Assembly: GCF_937616625.2 (NCBI RefSeq)
Contig: NC_065571.1
Location: 49,337,651 to 49,401,650 of the forward strand
Direction: 5' to 3'
From: Mercurialis annua
Lineage: Eukaryota > Streptophyta > Magnoliopsida > Malpighiales > Euphorbiaceae
DNA length: 64,000 bases
Numbering within the stretch: the first letter of the stretch is position 1; every line of letters begins with the position of its first letter. The notes beneath the pieces were generated by a model. It ran no database searches. It was given only the letters and a program-made list of their open reading frames with translations, and was not told where the DNA came from. Shown here in pieces: positions 46,441-59,210 of the stretch. Both the position numbers and the translations under genes were made by a program.

Positions 46441-48769
46441 TGAGAGAAGTGAAGACTTAGACTTTTAAATCTTGTAAATTGCTTACACTAATGAGTGACT
46501 AAGATTGAAAAACACATATCATCCACTTGATAATTGCCATTTAATTTTCATATATATGCACTGCAGTCATTTTCTTTTTCCTGCTTATTTGGAATGGACC
46601 AGCTCAATTTTTTAGTATTACAATTACATTGTAATATTTCTATTAACTAGATTATGGTTGTGGGAATGACAATCATAATTTTCATATTTATGTATCATGT
46701 CTTGGTACTAATATTAAAAAAATTAGTACTATATTAAATAATTACTTATAAATTTTTTCTTTGATAATTAGGGGGAGGGAAGCGTTTGTGGGATACCGAT
46801 TATATTCTTCAGTTTATATTTCATAATTTATTATCAATCACTCTTATTCAAATTATTATAATCTATTAATATTTTTCTTTTTATAATCTCATTCTGTTAT
46901 TCTTATAAGTGGTTTATTTGTAACTCATATTCTAATTACATTTATATCATAAAACTAACTTGTTTTCAATCCGTAACTTCGTTCTAATATTTATTAGTTA
47001 TCATATACCAATTATTTGATATTTTAATTTGTTTTTTGATAATTGGGAAAATACACAAAAAAAATTCAAATGCTGTCAATCAATTTGAAACAAAAATAAT
47101 ATTTATAATAAGTATGTGATAGTTTGGATACTTGTCAGAATTTTGTTTTTCAATTGTGAAACATTAAAATAAGGAATAACTACACAACTATATATACTAA
47201 AAGATCACTTAATTTACAAAAATACGTACTTAGTCAAAAAAAATTCACTTCCACCCAAAAACTGAATTTTTTTACATAATTTACTTACTTTTTTATACTA
47301 TAAAAAAAGTACATTTTTGATATATGTTTGATACATTATCAAAACATCTTCAATACAGTACGTAAAAAATTAAAACATATTTTGCATATTTGTAAATTTT
47401 TTAGGTATCAAATGTAAATTTTTAGGGAAGTATATATTTGTATAATTTTTTCCGTTTTTTGGATTTTTTTTGTAATTTTTCCTTAAAATAATTGTCATAA
47501 CAATTTAGAATGAGCTCAGGTAATACATATTCATTTAAGAGTGTTTCTTTGTTTTATTGTATAGCATATTGGTTTACCTTGACCAAATCAAAGTATGTTT
47601 GGTGTCAGAAAATTGAAGTTTAATTGGTCAATTTTGATTACAATTTGAGTCCACGGAGTTTTGCATTGGAAGAAAGCTGCAACGTTTGAATTTTGACTTA
47701 ACGACAAATTTGATCATTTACAAATTTGAAGAAAGCTGGTTATGCATTTTAATTTGGATTGATGACGTTATAAAGTTAATTTTTTATTTTTTTAATTATA
47801 AATCTATCATAATTAGGCTAATTTACTGTATAAATCAATTTAATATTTCTAAAAATTAATATATCTTAACCATGTGACAATCTTAACTCTTAATTCTTCT
47901 TTTTTCAAATATTTTTTTAAATAGTAAACATTTAATTACTATATAGAAATAATTAAATTAATTTTAAAAGATTAGATAATTTTCAGCAAATTTGTAAATT
48001 AAAATAAATTTACAACTTTAAAAATTTAGATAAATGCTTAAAAAGTCGAACAAGTTCAATTTTTGACATAATTAGTATTTTGTCTAAAATCTAAAGCAGA
48101 TTGAAGATATAGTTAATATTTATTCTGTTCTTTCTTGCCAAAGATACAAATTCATTTACTTATTAAAATTCGACTATAAAAGTCTTAAATCCAACCACCA
48201 TAATTAAGTTAGATATTACGGAAAATTAGGGCTATTAGACAATATAATGTGTACCCAGCATATAACGCCACAAAGTTATATCTAAAAATAAATCTAGTTC
48301 CAGGACACAAATTTACAAATATAAAAATTGTAACAATATAAAAAATAAAAAAAAACTTATCATTCAAGCATAAAGATTAATTTAAACTAATTTTTTTTTT
48401 AAAAATGCAAGTAAATGTGAATTTCGGCGACATACGTAGGTTGATTTTTAGACAGATTAAAAGTTCCAAAAAAAAAAAATCAAAGCATTGTCGGTAAAGA
48501 TATTATGCAAACCTTCTTGGCAATTCAGTTGTCACCTAAACCCTGCATTGTTGACTTGCCTGATTATTACGTACTCTAGAAGAGGCTTTAAGCAACGAAC
48601 AGCGATGCGTAGCTATATTTTTGTAATTTGGACCACCGTCTATTTTTTAGTAAAATATGATTATATTAAGGGTTATTTATATATTAGATTTCAGCGTTTT
48701 TAGTGATTTAATTTTACTTTTTAAATCATCATATCACGCACTCAATTTTTTAAATTTTACTGACATTTT
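46441..48769. other. Upstream flank of GLR copy C
   Basis: Long AT-rich non-coding region. 46490-46610 matches 16130-16200 and 39280-39400. 47550-47640 matches 16970-17060. It is promoter and duplicated flank, with no open frame I trust. Confidence 0.5.
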
Positions 48770-49727
48770 TCAGTTTTGTAACATTGTTTTATACAAAATG
48801 CGACCGTTTTTTTTTTTATACATATTTTTTAGCTTATATTTTTGATGAAAAATGATAGCATGTTATATAATGCAGAAACACATAAAACTACGATGTGCTA
48901 TAAATTTTTTTGAAAAATGAGATTAAATTGCTACAAACGTGAAACGTGAGACTTACTATGCAAGTAACTCTTACATTGATATTAGAATATAGCATTGTAT
49001 CATTATTTCGGAATTTTCTTTGATATGTTTAAATTATAAAACACGCCAATTTTCATGATTTATTTTACAGTTATACTTATCACTATTATTCGTATGTTTA
49101 CGGTAAATTTCATCTCGAATGAGAAAATATGTCATAAAAGTTGACTCTCCCAAACTATCGGCAAATCTTTTTTTCTTGGAACATCCTTACATATATTGAG
49201 AAGCTATATATAAAATACATTGAAGCCGAAGATATTGGTTTGCCATTATACATATATAATTCTAATATTAGTTTTTTAAAATCTATAACTTCTTATAGTA
49301 AATTGTCTTAGGATTTAAGTTAAAAGTAAATACATATAGATTAAGTAACAAAAATCATCGATAATTTTTTTACCCCTAACTCATGCTTGTTTAATATTTT
49401 TATTACAATAAAGGGAGGGAAGAATCGAGTCTAGTACTCTTAGATCAAATTAGGATGTTCTTACTGCTAGGCTATACATGTAGGCAGTGGCGGATCCAGA
49501 AATTTATTATAAGGTGGGCAAGATTATACTAAATATTTATAAGAAGAAAAAATTTGAAAATTTAAGGTGATCAGTGCAATAAATTTTAAGACCGGAAAAC
49601 TATACTACTAACGTGTATATTTATATTTTTCAAAGATTCAAAATAATAAGGTGGTCAACTGCCCACCATAAGCTCTTCCTAGGTCCGTCCCTGCATGTGG
49701 GGACATGCTTGTGTAATGTTTATTAAA
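48770..49727. repeat. Duplicated GLR flank (partner of 23540-25370)
   Basis: See the matching entries at 23540 and 24958. This copy lacks the 24030 MITE but gained the hAT MITE at 49485. Confidence 0.75.
49485..49693. mobile_element. hAT MITE
   Basis: CAGTGGCGGATCC ... GGTCCGTCCCTG termini, flanked by CATGTAGG and CATGTGGG (8 bp, one mismatch). The paralogous site at about 25335 reads 'acatgtggggac' without an insertion. Confidence 0.85.
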
Positions 49728-50458
49728 CTAGTGTCGTTTTACGTATTTCACACGTGTCTTGTAGTGTGACTCGTCAAATAATGATAATTATATTTTCTAA
49801 TGGATTAGGATAATTATATTTATATTTAATTAATAATTATAAATTATATTTAAATATCAAATATTAATTAAGATGTTGGTTAATTTATCTTATTTGTAAT
49901 ATGTATGGTTATTTTGTCATTAGATGAATACTTAATGATTTTTAAGATATGAGTGTTTTATTAAAAATAGACAATTAAAAAAAATAGAAAGAGTATATTT
50001 TCAGTAAAGTTTTTAATGAATTAGAAAAAAAGTTAAGAGTTTTAATTGAGTTAGAAAATATATTATGAATTGAACTAGAATTGTTAATTGGGAACTAGGT
50101 CATTTATGCCCCTACGGTTTGACTCGATCATCAAGTAAGCCCTCAACGTCTGAAAAGGTTCAAATATGCGCCTAACGTCTTAAAAAGTGAATAATTGGGC
50201 CTTCCGAGTTTGACAACTAGGCCCCCAATGTCTCATTTATGAGTCAAAAAAAAGGGCATGTTTATTCACTTTTTAAAATGTTAGGGGCATATTTGAACCT
50301 TTCCCGACATTAGAGGCTTACTTGATCCTATAGACAAACCTTATGGGGCATAAATGACCCTTTTCCCTTGTTATTTTAATAATAAATTTTACATATTAAT
50401 TATTAAGGACATTACCGTAAATTTACCTATCCCCCTGTGCTTTTATATATAATATAGA
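49728..50458 (-). mobile_element. Non-autonomous Helitron with nested MITE
   Basis: On the minus strand it begins TCTATATTATATATAAAAGC and ends CTAG between host A and T, with a weak hairpin (ACGTGT/ATACGT) about 11 nt before the end. The paralogous B flank near 25369 reads continuously across the insertion point. Related to 891-1448. Confidence 0.75.
50090..50367. mobile_element. MITE nested in the Helitron
   Basis: Inverted ends GGGAACTAGGTCATTTATGCC ... GGCATAAATGACCCTTTTCCC. The flanks TTGTTAATT and TTGTTATTT form a near-perfect 9-bp duplication. The arms resemble those of the element at 35625-38773. Confidence 0.7.
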
Positions 50459-51270
50459 TATGGAATGAAAAATATCATGAGAATATAATTTCGCGAGCAT
50501 ACAACATAACAAATTTACATTTATGATTTTTATTCGAGTCCTTAAACAACTAGCAAACAACCTCTAGGCCTTATGAAAATATTAACTTGGAATTCAAATG
50601 ACTCACTGAACAAATGACTTGGAATTCATTTACTTAGCTTGAATTCAACTGTTCACAAAATAGAAATTAAGAAAAACAATTCCAATAAATGGTCATAGTC
50701 AATTCCAATAAATGGTCATAGTCATCAGAATCCTAGTAATCCAATTGAAAGTTGAAACAGTCTGATAGAGTAAATTTCCAGAAAATTAATCCTCCACAAA
50801 TTTTCAAGTCACACATGTAAGGAATATGGTTTCATAATGCTGTGGGTTCTCCTGCTCACCTTTAAAGCCTTGATGTCTAATTGTTTATTAAGACACTGCA
50901 AAAGATAATCAAAATAAAATAATTTAAAATATCTTTTTTGAAGAACTGCTCTAACAGCAGCAACTACCAAAATCAAATACATGAAAATTGAATCATGAGC
51001 AAAGATTATAAAAAACATACTGAGAGTAGAAAAATAGAATTAAGACAATGAATTAAAAACATCAAACTTCTCTTGTTTGGAAGAACCAAAACACATCAAA
51101 ATGGTACCGGCAAATTTCAAAAATTCCTCCCTTTTTAAAAAAAAGTTTCACTTTCGCATATATTTAGCATGTCTTCTATGATGAGGTTACACGAACATGA
51201 ACATTGAATGGCTAGAAATCTTATTTTTATAACAACATGCGGACGCATGAACTTCTTTCTCTAAGCTAAT
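50459..51270. repeat. Distal GLR duplication flank next to TAF10
   Basis: 50459-50860 matches 30948-31340, and 51050-51250 matches 40790-41000. The array therefore ends close to the TAF10 3' end. No coding sequence. Confidence 0.6.
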
Positions 51271-51391
51271 TACCCCTCTGTTTAACAAGCAGGACGCAGA
51301 AACAGCAATAAATCATCATACAATAATATGTTGGAGCTTAATAAACGTACAAAACGAATGTTGAAAACCTTCTCGTGAACCGGAGATTAGA

Positions 51392-52854
51392 TTAATCATC
51401 TCTAGAGGCAGGATCCATTCCGGTTGATGGACTATCTGCAAAATACTCTTGGTGCTTCACATTCACGCCATACTGCCGAATTAAAAGCAAATCAAGTACA
51501 TGTTAGCAAACTGAATATAGCATAGAGAGAAATCACACATCAATACAAAAACTTAAAAGTACTTTCTCAATTTGACACCAGCAACCAAACACAGTTAACC
51601 AAATGTGCACAGCAGAACTTTTGTATGATTAAGCAGACTCTTTATTCTAGACTAATCCAATATTAAAATGAGAATCAACTTGAAAAGTCAATCCTTTAAT
51701 GCATGATTAAAGTCGGGAGTCTTAGGACCAGAATAACATTGGATCTCTCCAAACAGAAAAGAATTTACAATATCCTAGTGCTTACCTCATTCAGCGCCTT
51801 GGAAAGGTCTTCCATTGTCAAGATTAGTCGCTTATCCTGTTTGACAGAAAATGTTAAGACAGCTTTTAAGAACAATCTCGAGACAAAATACATAAGAACA
51901 CAATATGACAATTGAGCACCTTTTGCTGTTTGTCCCTCTTATCTTTGACAACTGCTGATTGGCGAGCTTTGCATTGCCTGCATTAAGGCGCGCATAGAGT
52001 TAGACGTTTTTCATCAAAATAACCCGAGCAATAAAAACTAATGTACCACCCCTAGATAAGCTGGCTAAAATTCAGTAAACCCTAGGAAATAAATTCCAAG
52101 AAACTGTGTTATCCACCGACATAATAGCCTCATTTAAAATTTAAGCAAAGTCATCTTAAGCTGATCCTACTCCTACTGCTCTTCAAAACATTCAAACAAT
52201 GCTTATCGACAATTATGCATATAATCCAATATAATGAGAAAAAGCTTTCAATTTTAATTCTTATCATGTAGCAATTGGATAATATAGATTACTAAAGAGC
52301 GTAAAAGAGAGAGGAAATACATACTGAAGTGCATCACTAGCAACCTCTGAAACAAACTTCTGAGTAGCAACAGCCACCAATCTAATTCTGCAGAACAAGA
52401 ACCATAACATAAAAATTGCGAATTTGTAAGACAAAACTCAAAACCCTAATTTTCCCAATTAATAAGTACTTTAGCATCAAATTAAAGACATAATAACAGA
52501 CAGAGATGAAATAATTAACGAAACCCTAGGTTGTGGAAATTAGTGAAAAGAGTAGAGTTAAAATAAACAAAAATAGGAGTACCTACAATCGAACATCGGG
52601 ACATTGAAACCCACTTTTGGCTAAGTAATGCTCCACTAATTCGTCCGGTATCTGCAAAAAATCAATCAATTGAGACGATTGAGAACTCAATAAAATGGAA
52701 AGCCATGTTTTAAAATAATTACTGTGGGAGTGTAATCCATCAAGGAAGATAGGAATTCAGTGAGAGCTGCGTCATCGTCGTGTCTTCCATCGGTTGATTG
52801 CTGGTGCTGGTGCTGGTGCTGGTGCTGGATATTATTGCTGTTGTTTTGGTTCAT
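51392..52854 (-). CDS. TAF10: TFIID subunit TAF10
   Basis: Six exons in transcript order: 52854-52723, 52651-52588, 52387-52325, 51977-51920, 51836-51786, 51472-51392, with one junction uncertain by 1 bp. They encode about 149 aa. After a His-Gln repeat the protein has the TAF10 histone-fold region: ALTEFLSSLMDYTPTIPDEL, the segment around EHYLAKSGFQCPDVR, RLVAVATQKFVSEVASDALQ, and the C-terminal MEDLSKALNEYGVNVKHQEY. TAF10 is a shared subunit of TFIID and SAGA-type complexes in the nucleus. Length and residues fit plant orthologues, apart from the longer glutamine-histidine start. A CTGGTG tandem repeat (about 52800-52826) encodes that tract. Confidence 0.94.
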
Positions 52855-52989
52855 CTTGTTTAGCTGTTTGTTCCTTTAATTTGGTACTTGCAGCTCACTC
52901 AGTATTTCCGAACAGTGCTGGAATTTAGAACTTGAATAAGAAGAGACGATTTGGTTAAAAAGAAAAAACAAGACCTGACCGATTCTTGG

Positions 52990-53902
52990 AAACTGATTTC
53001 TGAGTCGGATTCATGGTTATTTAAAATCGATTTAAATTAAAACAATTAAAATTATTTTAAAACATTTGATAGGGTGGAGCTCGAACTACTCAACTTTAAT
53101 TCCATGTCAAACTTGAATATTAATTAAATAATTTATTAAAGTTCGTGAATCTAAAATCTAAATGAGCCTTCTATAAATATAAAATAATAATTTATTTCCT
53201 TATAACATTTTTTTATCATTTTAATTGGTTGATTTATATATAAAAATTCTAAAAAATTATTGAATATGATAAATTTTTTAAATATCATTTTTATTTTTTA
53301 TTAAACTCGTATTGACCTTGAACTCGAGTAACTCAATTGCCGTTCTTTGACCTCGAGCTCGTTAAATGTTCCAATATCTTTTGAACTCGAGCTCGTTTAC
53401 ACCCCGCAATTCCCACTATTTAATGATATTTCTATTTCTATCATAAAATTCTATTGATGAACTATATTTGTTTTGCACAAAAAAAAAATCTTTTATTATG
53501 CATTCTTGTGATATTTTTTTGAAAAATTTAATTATTTGATTAATCTAATAACAGCAATTATATTTTTATTTTCTCCACATTTTTTATAATAGTGCCTCGG
53601 ACAATTTTGCAAGTAATCATTGATTCATTTATTCAAACTAATGAATAAAAAGCAAATACCATAACAAATGCACTTTGTTGCACATCAAAACATTGACAAT
53701 GTCCCAAAACGTTTAACAACTTATTCTGGCAATTTAAATTATTGTTGCATCAGAGATGCAATAAAACACAAAAAATCTTTAAACCTAATTGAATCTTAAA
53801 GCTACAGACTTTGAATACTTGATTCAACTTGTTGAACAAAAAAAATCTGCAGCTTCGCTCTATATCTTTAATGGCGGAGAAAATGATTGTAACTCGATAA
53901 AT
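52990..53902. other. Intergenic region between TAF10 promoter and the next 3' end
   Basis: AT-rich, with no frame. 53060-53410 has Leu-like 'gagctcgaactactc / gaactcgag' phrases in both orientations, suggesting another degenerate inverted-repeat element. Borders not found. Confidence 0.35.
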
Positions 53903-56743
53903 CTACTTTGATCTTTGCTGGGTATATCGTAGTATTCCATGTACATCGATGATTCCAGGAGGAAACACAGGGTCAGTTGCTGCTCTTACTGCAACCTTTG
54001 CCACTGCAGTAACATTGACAGGGGGGGTGAACAGAGGTCCAATAAGTGGAAGCTGGTTTAGTGGCTTTGCATGTTGAAGAACCTGCAGTTGTACAAGATA
54101 AGTCCGCCGAAAAATAATAAGAACAAAATGTAATCATTCACCTAGATGATCCCGACGTCTTGCTAAAAAGAAAACTGTCAGTGGAAGAAGGGATAGTTAC
54201 CATCTCCAAAGGAGAACCAATCACACCAAGCGGTAACTTCATGCTCCCGACATTGCGCGTCCCATAAATAAATCCAGGCCTGAGAATTATTCCTAACGAC
54301 GCAAAATAAAAATTAGTTCTCTGGTAGACAGCCGTCATAACAAGAATGGTATAGCTAAACTATGAAATTCAGCTACATGGAGGACTACAAATATACATTT
54401 CTAGGCTTCTAGCATATAAAATTTTCATACAGTCCTGAATTAAGTAAATAAAGACAGGCCGTAAGTGAAATTCCAAAAACAATACTGCATTTGAGAAGAC
54501 AAAATTCTGTGTTTCTTCAGAATCATAGATAAAGATTTTAGGAATGAAACGGTACACAAAATACAAAGAGTGTAAATGGTTTACCTCCATAAGGAAACTT
54601 GGTCAGCAACTCTGTTTCAGCAGCTCTCTACTTCAATGAGAAGGCATGTAAACAATTGATCAATCAGATATGAATTTTAGAACAAAAGGAATTCTTGTGA
54701 GATAACAAGTGCACACATAAAGCCGTAGTCAATCTACCATATCAAACATGGTAACCCCAACAGAGTTACTTGGGCAACAAATTCATCATAAATGAACAAA
54801 GGAGTTGGCGTAAAACTTCTGAAGAGAGTAAAATTACGTTACAGGCAGTGGCAGAACAACACCACAGTTTCTGTTCTAAGAATCAACTATTAAAAATAAA
54901 TTCCATGTAAAATTAGTAGCTAATAGAACAGAATAACAGTACCTTTCCCTCATAATATCCTTGCAGTAGGTAATTAGCCACGCCAAAGTCAGCAGCAGAT
55001 ATATAAACAAATCTTTTTACACCTGTAGATTAAAATGAAGGACCATTATCCAGGCCAGTAAAATAAGTCACAAATGTAAAAAGAGACAAGGAGTTGCTCA
55101 TGAGCTAGAATCCATCAGTACTAGGACAGAAATAAAGTGGCCATATCTCACTAACAGCCAGCTGTTTAGATTAAAGAACCCAAAACTATTTGCAAGAAGG
55201 ATAAGCATTATCAAAACGATTCAAAAGTTGGCTTACGCTATTACTGCAAAAGTATAGGCATGGAAGTTTGGACATGGGAGAAAGTAGGTAAATTCATTTT
55301 AAGAAAATGTAACAAGATTATCTTCATAGTTTGCATTAATAGAGTGAAGAAAGTAAAAAAATTTAAACTCAAAATTCTATCATTTAGTCATATGAAACTT
55401 TAGATACATCAGTAGCACTACATATGCCTAAAATCATTCAGATACCTAATAATAGACCCATAGCCAGGAGCCTAAAATATTTTCATTGCCCAATACATCC
55501 ATCGCCAGGATTTATCTTAAGAGCATTACTGGTTTAGCTTATAGCTGGCATAAGTCTTATTGGAGCATTTTTTGTAACTGCTTCCAGCTACTTCTACAGA
55601 AATAGTCCATTGGCAATGGAAATTCTACAAGTACCTTTTTCTGAAGCAGCCCTTATTGCATTGATGTTTGCAGTTCCATTGATCTTATACATGCGAGAGT
55701 GTGATCCAAAACCACCAACGCAGGAAATCTAGAAAGATCAATTTAAATAAGCCAACAGACCAGCAACTAATCATAAACAAGAAATAAAGAATGCATCATA
55801 TTCAATACTTTGCCAAAAAATAACTTGCATATTTAGATGCAAGAAAAAGTTTTTCTATTAAATTTTTCTGGTGCATAAGATACTTCAGTGAATTGTAACT
55901 CAGTAAGGACTACATACAACGGCAGAAACCCCGTCCAAGGCTTCCTTCCATGAATCAGGTGAAAGAAGATCTCCTGAAGAAAAATGATCACGCTCCAGGA
56001 ATTTAGGGGCATCATAAATACGAAAATGCGATAATAAAAATAGACACATGGAAGAAAATAAACCTTGATGCCAGGTCACAGCATTAGCCCAAGAATCCTG
56101 CACAGACGGCCTACCAGATCTGAAAGGAAAAAACAATGAGGCCAGGTACACGAACAAAGAACACATAGCATACACCACAAGAAATTTCTTGTATCTAGTG
56201 AGAAGGTTAAGACTGTTCGTGCACAACAAAAATCTACACAGCCAATCACGAACCATAACTCCAAAGTTGGAGGAATAAAATTTTACACATCTTAAACAAA
56301 GTGCGAAGAAATCGATTTATATCTGATGCCTTATCTACATGACTGAAGATACAGCTAAGTACAACATCCAATATATAATTCAGTAATTGACAGGTTATGA
56401 TCAAACAGGCAAACAAAATTCTAAGAGTAGTAGAGAGTATTAATAATACCTGCTAAGGCTTTGGACTCTCACCCCACGATCTAAAGCTATTTTGCATACA
56501 TTGGAGCCAACAAATCCATTTCCACCTAATACAAGAACCTAAAAATAGCAGACAAGTGTATCACTAAAAAATGAGTAAAAAATTACATAATCTGCAATGC
56601 GATCCTCAGGAATACAAATAATGGCTAACCTTCTCCGTCGGCGGTGGAGGTACATCAACCGTCTCCGCTTCCTCTACTTTAAACGGTTCGTCTACCTTAT
56701 TAGAATCCGTTGTTAAATATCGCGTGTTCCTCGATGCAGCCAT
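53903..56743 (-). CDS. NAD(P)-binding Rossmann-fold protein (atypical SDR, NDUFA9-like)
   Basis: Nine exons in transcript order: 56743-56630, 56538-56450, 56119-56064, 55973-55918, 55728-55635, 55022-54943, 54627-54585, 54292-54201, 54082-53903. All phases fit and give 267 aa. The glycine-rich dinucleotide motif VLVLGGNGFVGSN starts at residue 39. It is followed by a conserved SLSRSGRP loop, DLLSPDSW, SCVGGFGS, a FVYISAADFG strand with YYEGKRAAE in the active-site region, and RPGFIYGTR, typical of atypical short-chain dehydrogenases related to complex I subunit NDUFA9. In the YYEGK segment the usual YxxxK pattern can be read as Tyr-Tyr-Glu-Gly-Lys, with altered spacing. The substrate is unknown. 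ATG 56743 has a good context; ATG 56761 is also in frame. A plastid or mitochondrial location is plausible for the family, but no clear transit peptide is seen here. Confidence 0.9.
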
Positions 56744-56897
56744 TGCACTATTTTTCATCCAATTAAAAATGAAACTAAGAAATTTAATGACAAAAAATGA
56801 GATTAAGAAATTTAATGACAAAAAAAGAAGAAGACGAGTGGTTACTGTAATCGGGAGAGGGACGGTTGAGAATTAATCAACCGCGACGCTAGCGTCC

Positions 56898-57080
56898 TCA
56901 TTTGATGAATTTTGATACGGAGGAAAATTTCCGGCGATCAAGATTTAACGATTTGAAAACTGCAGTTCTGTGTGCAGCGCCACTGTTCCTGCTAGAAAGT
57001 GAGAAAAGTCCGTCGCTGGGACATACGCGAAGAGAGAAGAGAACACATGGCGCGTTATGGAGGTGACAGGTTGCGGGCAT
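56898..57080 (-). other. Short open frame upstream of the Rossmann gene
   Basis: A 60-codon frame rich in Ser, Arg and Leu with an ATG lies 155-340 bp upstream of the Rossmann ATG. It could be an upstream ORF, an alternative first exon with a targeting sequence, or chance. No splice donor joining it in frame was found. Confidence 0.3.
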
Positions 57081-57129
57081 ATGTGGCTCGATGTCAACCT
57101 AGAGATTGACACCTGCTTGTTGAGCTTTT

Positions 57130-57930
57130 AAGGCCCATAAAATGGTTGAAAGATCTGGGCTTGTGTGGATGTGTAGTAGCATTGTCGATATACTGGGCCG
57201 CGTTCTTTACATTGGGTTTAGTTAAGGCCTCGTTTCTTCAGAAAGAAACCCAGCATTCTCATAATGAGCAACTAAATAAAAAAAAATGAATTTTTATTTC
57301 ATTCTTAAATTTATATTTTTAAAAGAGAAAATTACAAAAAAATCCTAAACACTGGTGATCTTTTCAATAATGCTAACCTTGCCTAATCTTTACACTAATG
57401 TCAATTTTACAATTACAATTAACAGCTAAGTGATTTATTTATTACATATCATACGCTTTCTTCCTAAGCCACCACGTGGAAGTGGAATTGATAAAAAAAA
57501 CACATGGACAAGGATTTACACACTCCAATATTAATATATGCACTCCACTATGTCTATAGCTGAGCTATATTTTTCTTCTCATAAATATGTATTGCTCTCA
57601 TGTTCTTTTATCATTTTATTTCTTTCATAACAATATGTATGTTTTTCTCGATTGCTCACGATTTTTACATTATAAATTAAATCTCATATTTCTTTAAATA
57701 TTTTAACAAATAATTAAAAATAGGATAAAAATAAAAATAAAAAATTGGAATAATTAGATTTTTCATTATAATTATCAATAAATTAATATTATGCAACAAA
57801 CAAAAAATAAATAATTTATCTATCGAATGAATTATTTTATATGTAATAATTATTATTAAATTTTTATTAATTTTGTTTGCTTTTAAAATTATTTGTTTTG
57901 TCTTATTTATCCGCATGAAATACCACCATC
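57130..57930. other. Intergenic region, no gene seen
   Basis: 57130-57270 is less AT-rich and probably promoter of the Rossmann gene. The remainder is AT-rich. Confidence 0.4.
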
Positions 57931-57933
57931 CTC

Positions 57934-59210
57934 CACTACTAGAAAGTATAGCCGGATTTATCTGTCCCTAATCAAAGCTATCGAAGGATTACCGAGGGAA
58001 CATATACCCGTCGCTAATTAATTGGTCGTTAACTTGTTTCAGATTAACTGATCTGTTAGTGCCTTGTGCTACTGAATCTCTTCAAGATTCAATTTTTATG
58101 GTTTTTGAAAGCTTTTCGATTAAGGTGCATATTTGAACATTGCTGTGGGAGAAAATCCTTATTATGTGCATCAGTTAGGTTTGAGCTTTGAGGATGGGTT
58201 AACTAAGACTTCTATTTTGCTATGAAACCAAATAATTCTAATGATTGACTAATATTTAATTCAATTATGTCATTGTCTCTTAGTTACGTCATAGACATAC
58301 CATCAATATATTTGTAGTTTATGGTTTCAACAATGTCTTTAATGAGAAGTTTAATATATAGTTTTTTTTAGAAAATGTATTTAAGTTGTCTCTGAGATGT
58401 ATAGAAAATATATCTGAGTTGTCTCTGATACATTATTATGCATCTCTAATACATCGTGAGATAAAGATGTAGAGGAAGAGATTAGAACTCTCAAGAGGGC
58501 TAGTAATCAGGTATTGACAGCCAGAAAAACTGTGAAAGTTTGTTGCAACCAAACCTAATCAACCTCGCCATTCAATCCATCTGCTGGAAGTCAATAAATC
58601 GTTTTTTATATTGTTACGTTAAATAAATATAAGATTATGTATCAAGTATGTTGTATAGATGTATCTGAGATATTTTTTTCAATAAGTTTCATTAATAATG
58701 TGACTGTCTTCGAGATATATTTTTAAAATATATGAGATACATATGCAATACATGTCAGATACATGTCAAAAACAGCTCAAATACATTTATTTTTAAATAT
58801 ATAGTAATTCATTAAATGTGTTTGACATGGTTTTTAGATGTATTTATAGATAAATTTTTAATATATAATTTATACATGATAAATATATTCTTGATATGCG
58901 TCTTCTCGTCAATGGTGATATCTTAATGGAGCATGTGACATATTTTTTATTTTAATATATGTTATAAATATATTTCAACTACCCGTAAGTTATATATTCA
59001 ATGCGTTAAATATATAACTCAAGTACAAATACTATAAATATTCGATACATCTTTTGTACATATCAGAAATAGTTTAGACGTATATCCGATACATAACAGA
59101 TACATAAATGATACATGTTTGAATAGTTTTGAAAACCTGATGCGTGACTGACACACAATTCAGACGCGCGTGTCTGACGCGTTTCTGACACGTTGTTGAC
59201 TTTTTTTTAT
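57934..59210. mobile_element. Probable CACTA-type relic with a GATACAT-rich region
   Basis: CACTACTAGAAA at 57934 followed by 'tatcgaaggattaccgaggg' resembles a CACTA end and its subterminal repeats. From about 58380 to 59130 the heptamer GATACAT or its complement ATGTATC recurs many times in both orientations. Near 59135-59200 a 'tctgacgcg/gacacg' motif recurs. No matching right terminus was found, so the extent is uncertain. Confidence 0.4.

Noticed and set aside
49757..49767. TCTTGTAGTG string as the right end of the CACTA piece at 23474
   Set aside because: It lies inside the Helitron terminal region, 26 kb away, with no 3-bp target duplication to pair the two.
54369..54590. 73-codon minus-strand frame inside the Rossmann gene
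   Set aside because: It is intron 7 sequence, and the exon structure on both sides keeps phase without it.
57677..57916. 79-codon frame rich in Ile, Lys and Asn
   Set aside because: Pure AT-rich composition with no features of a real protein.
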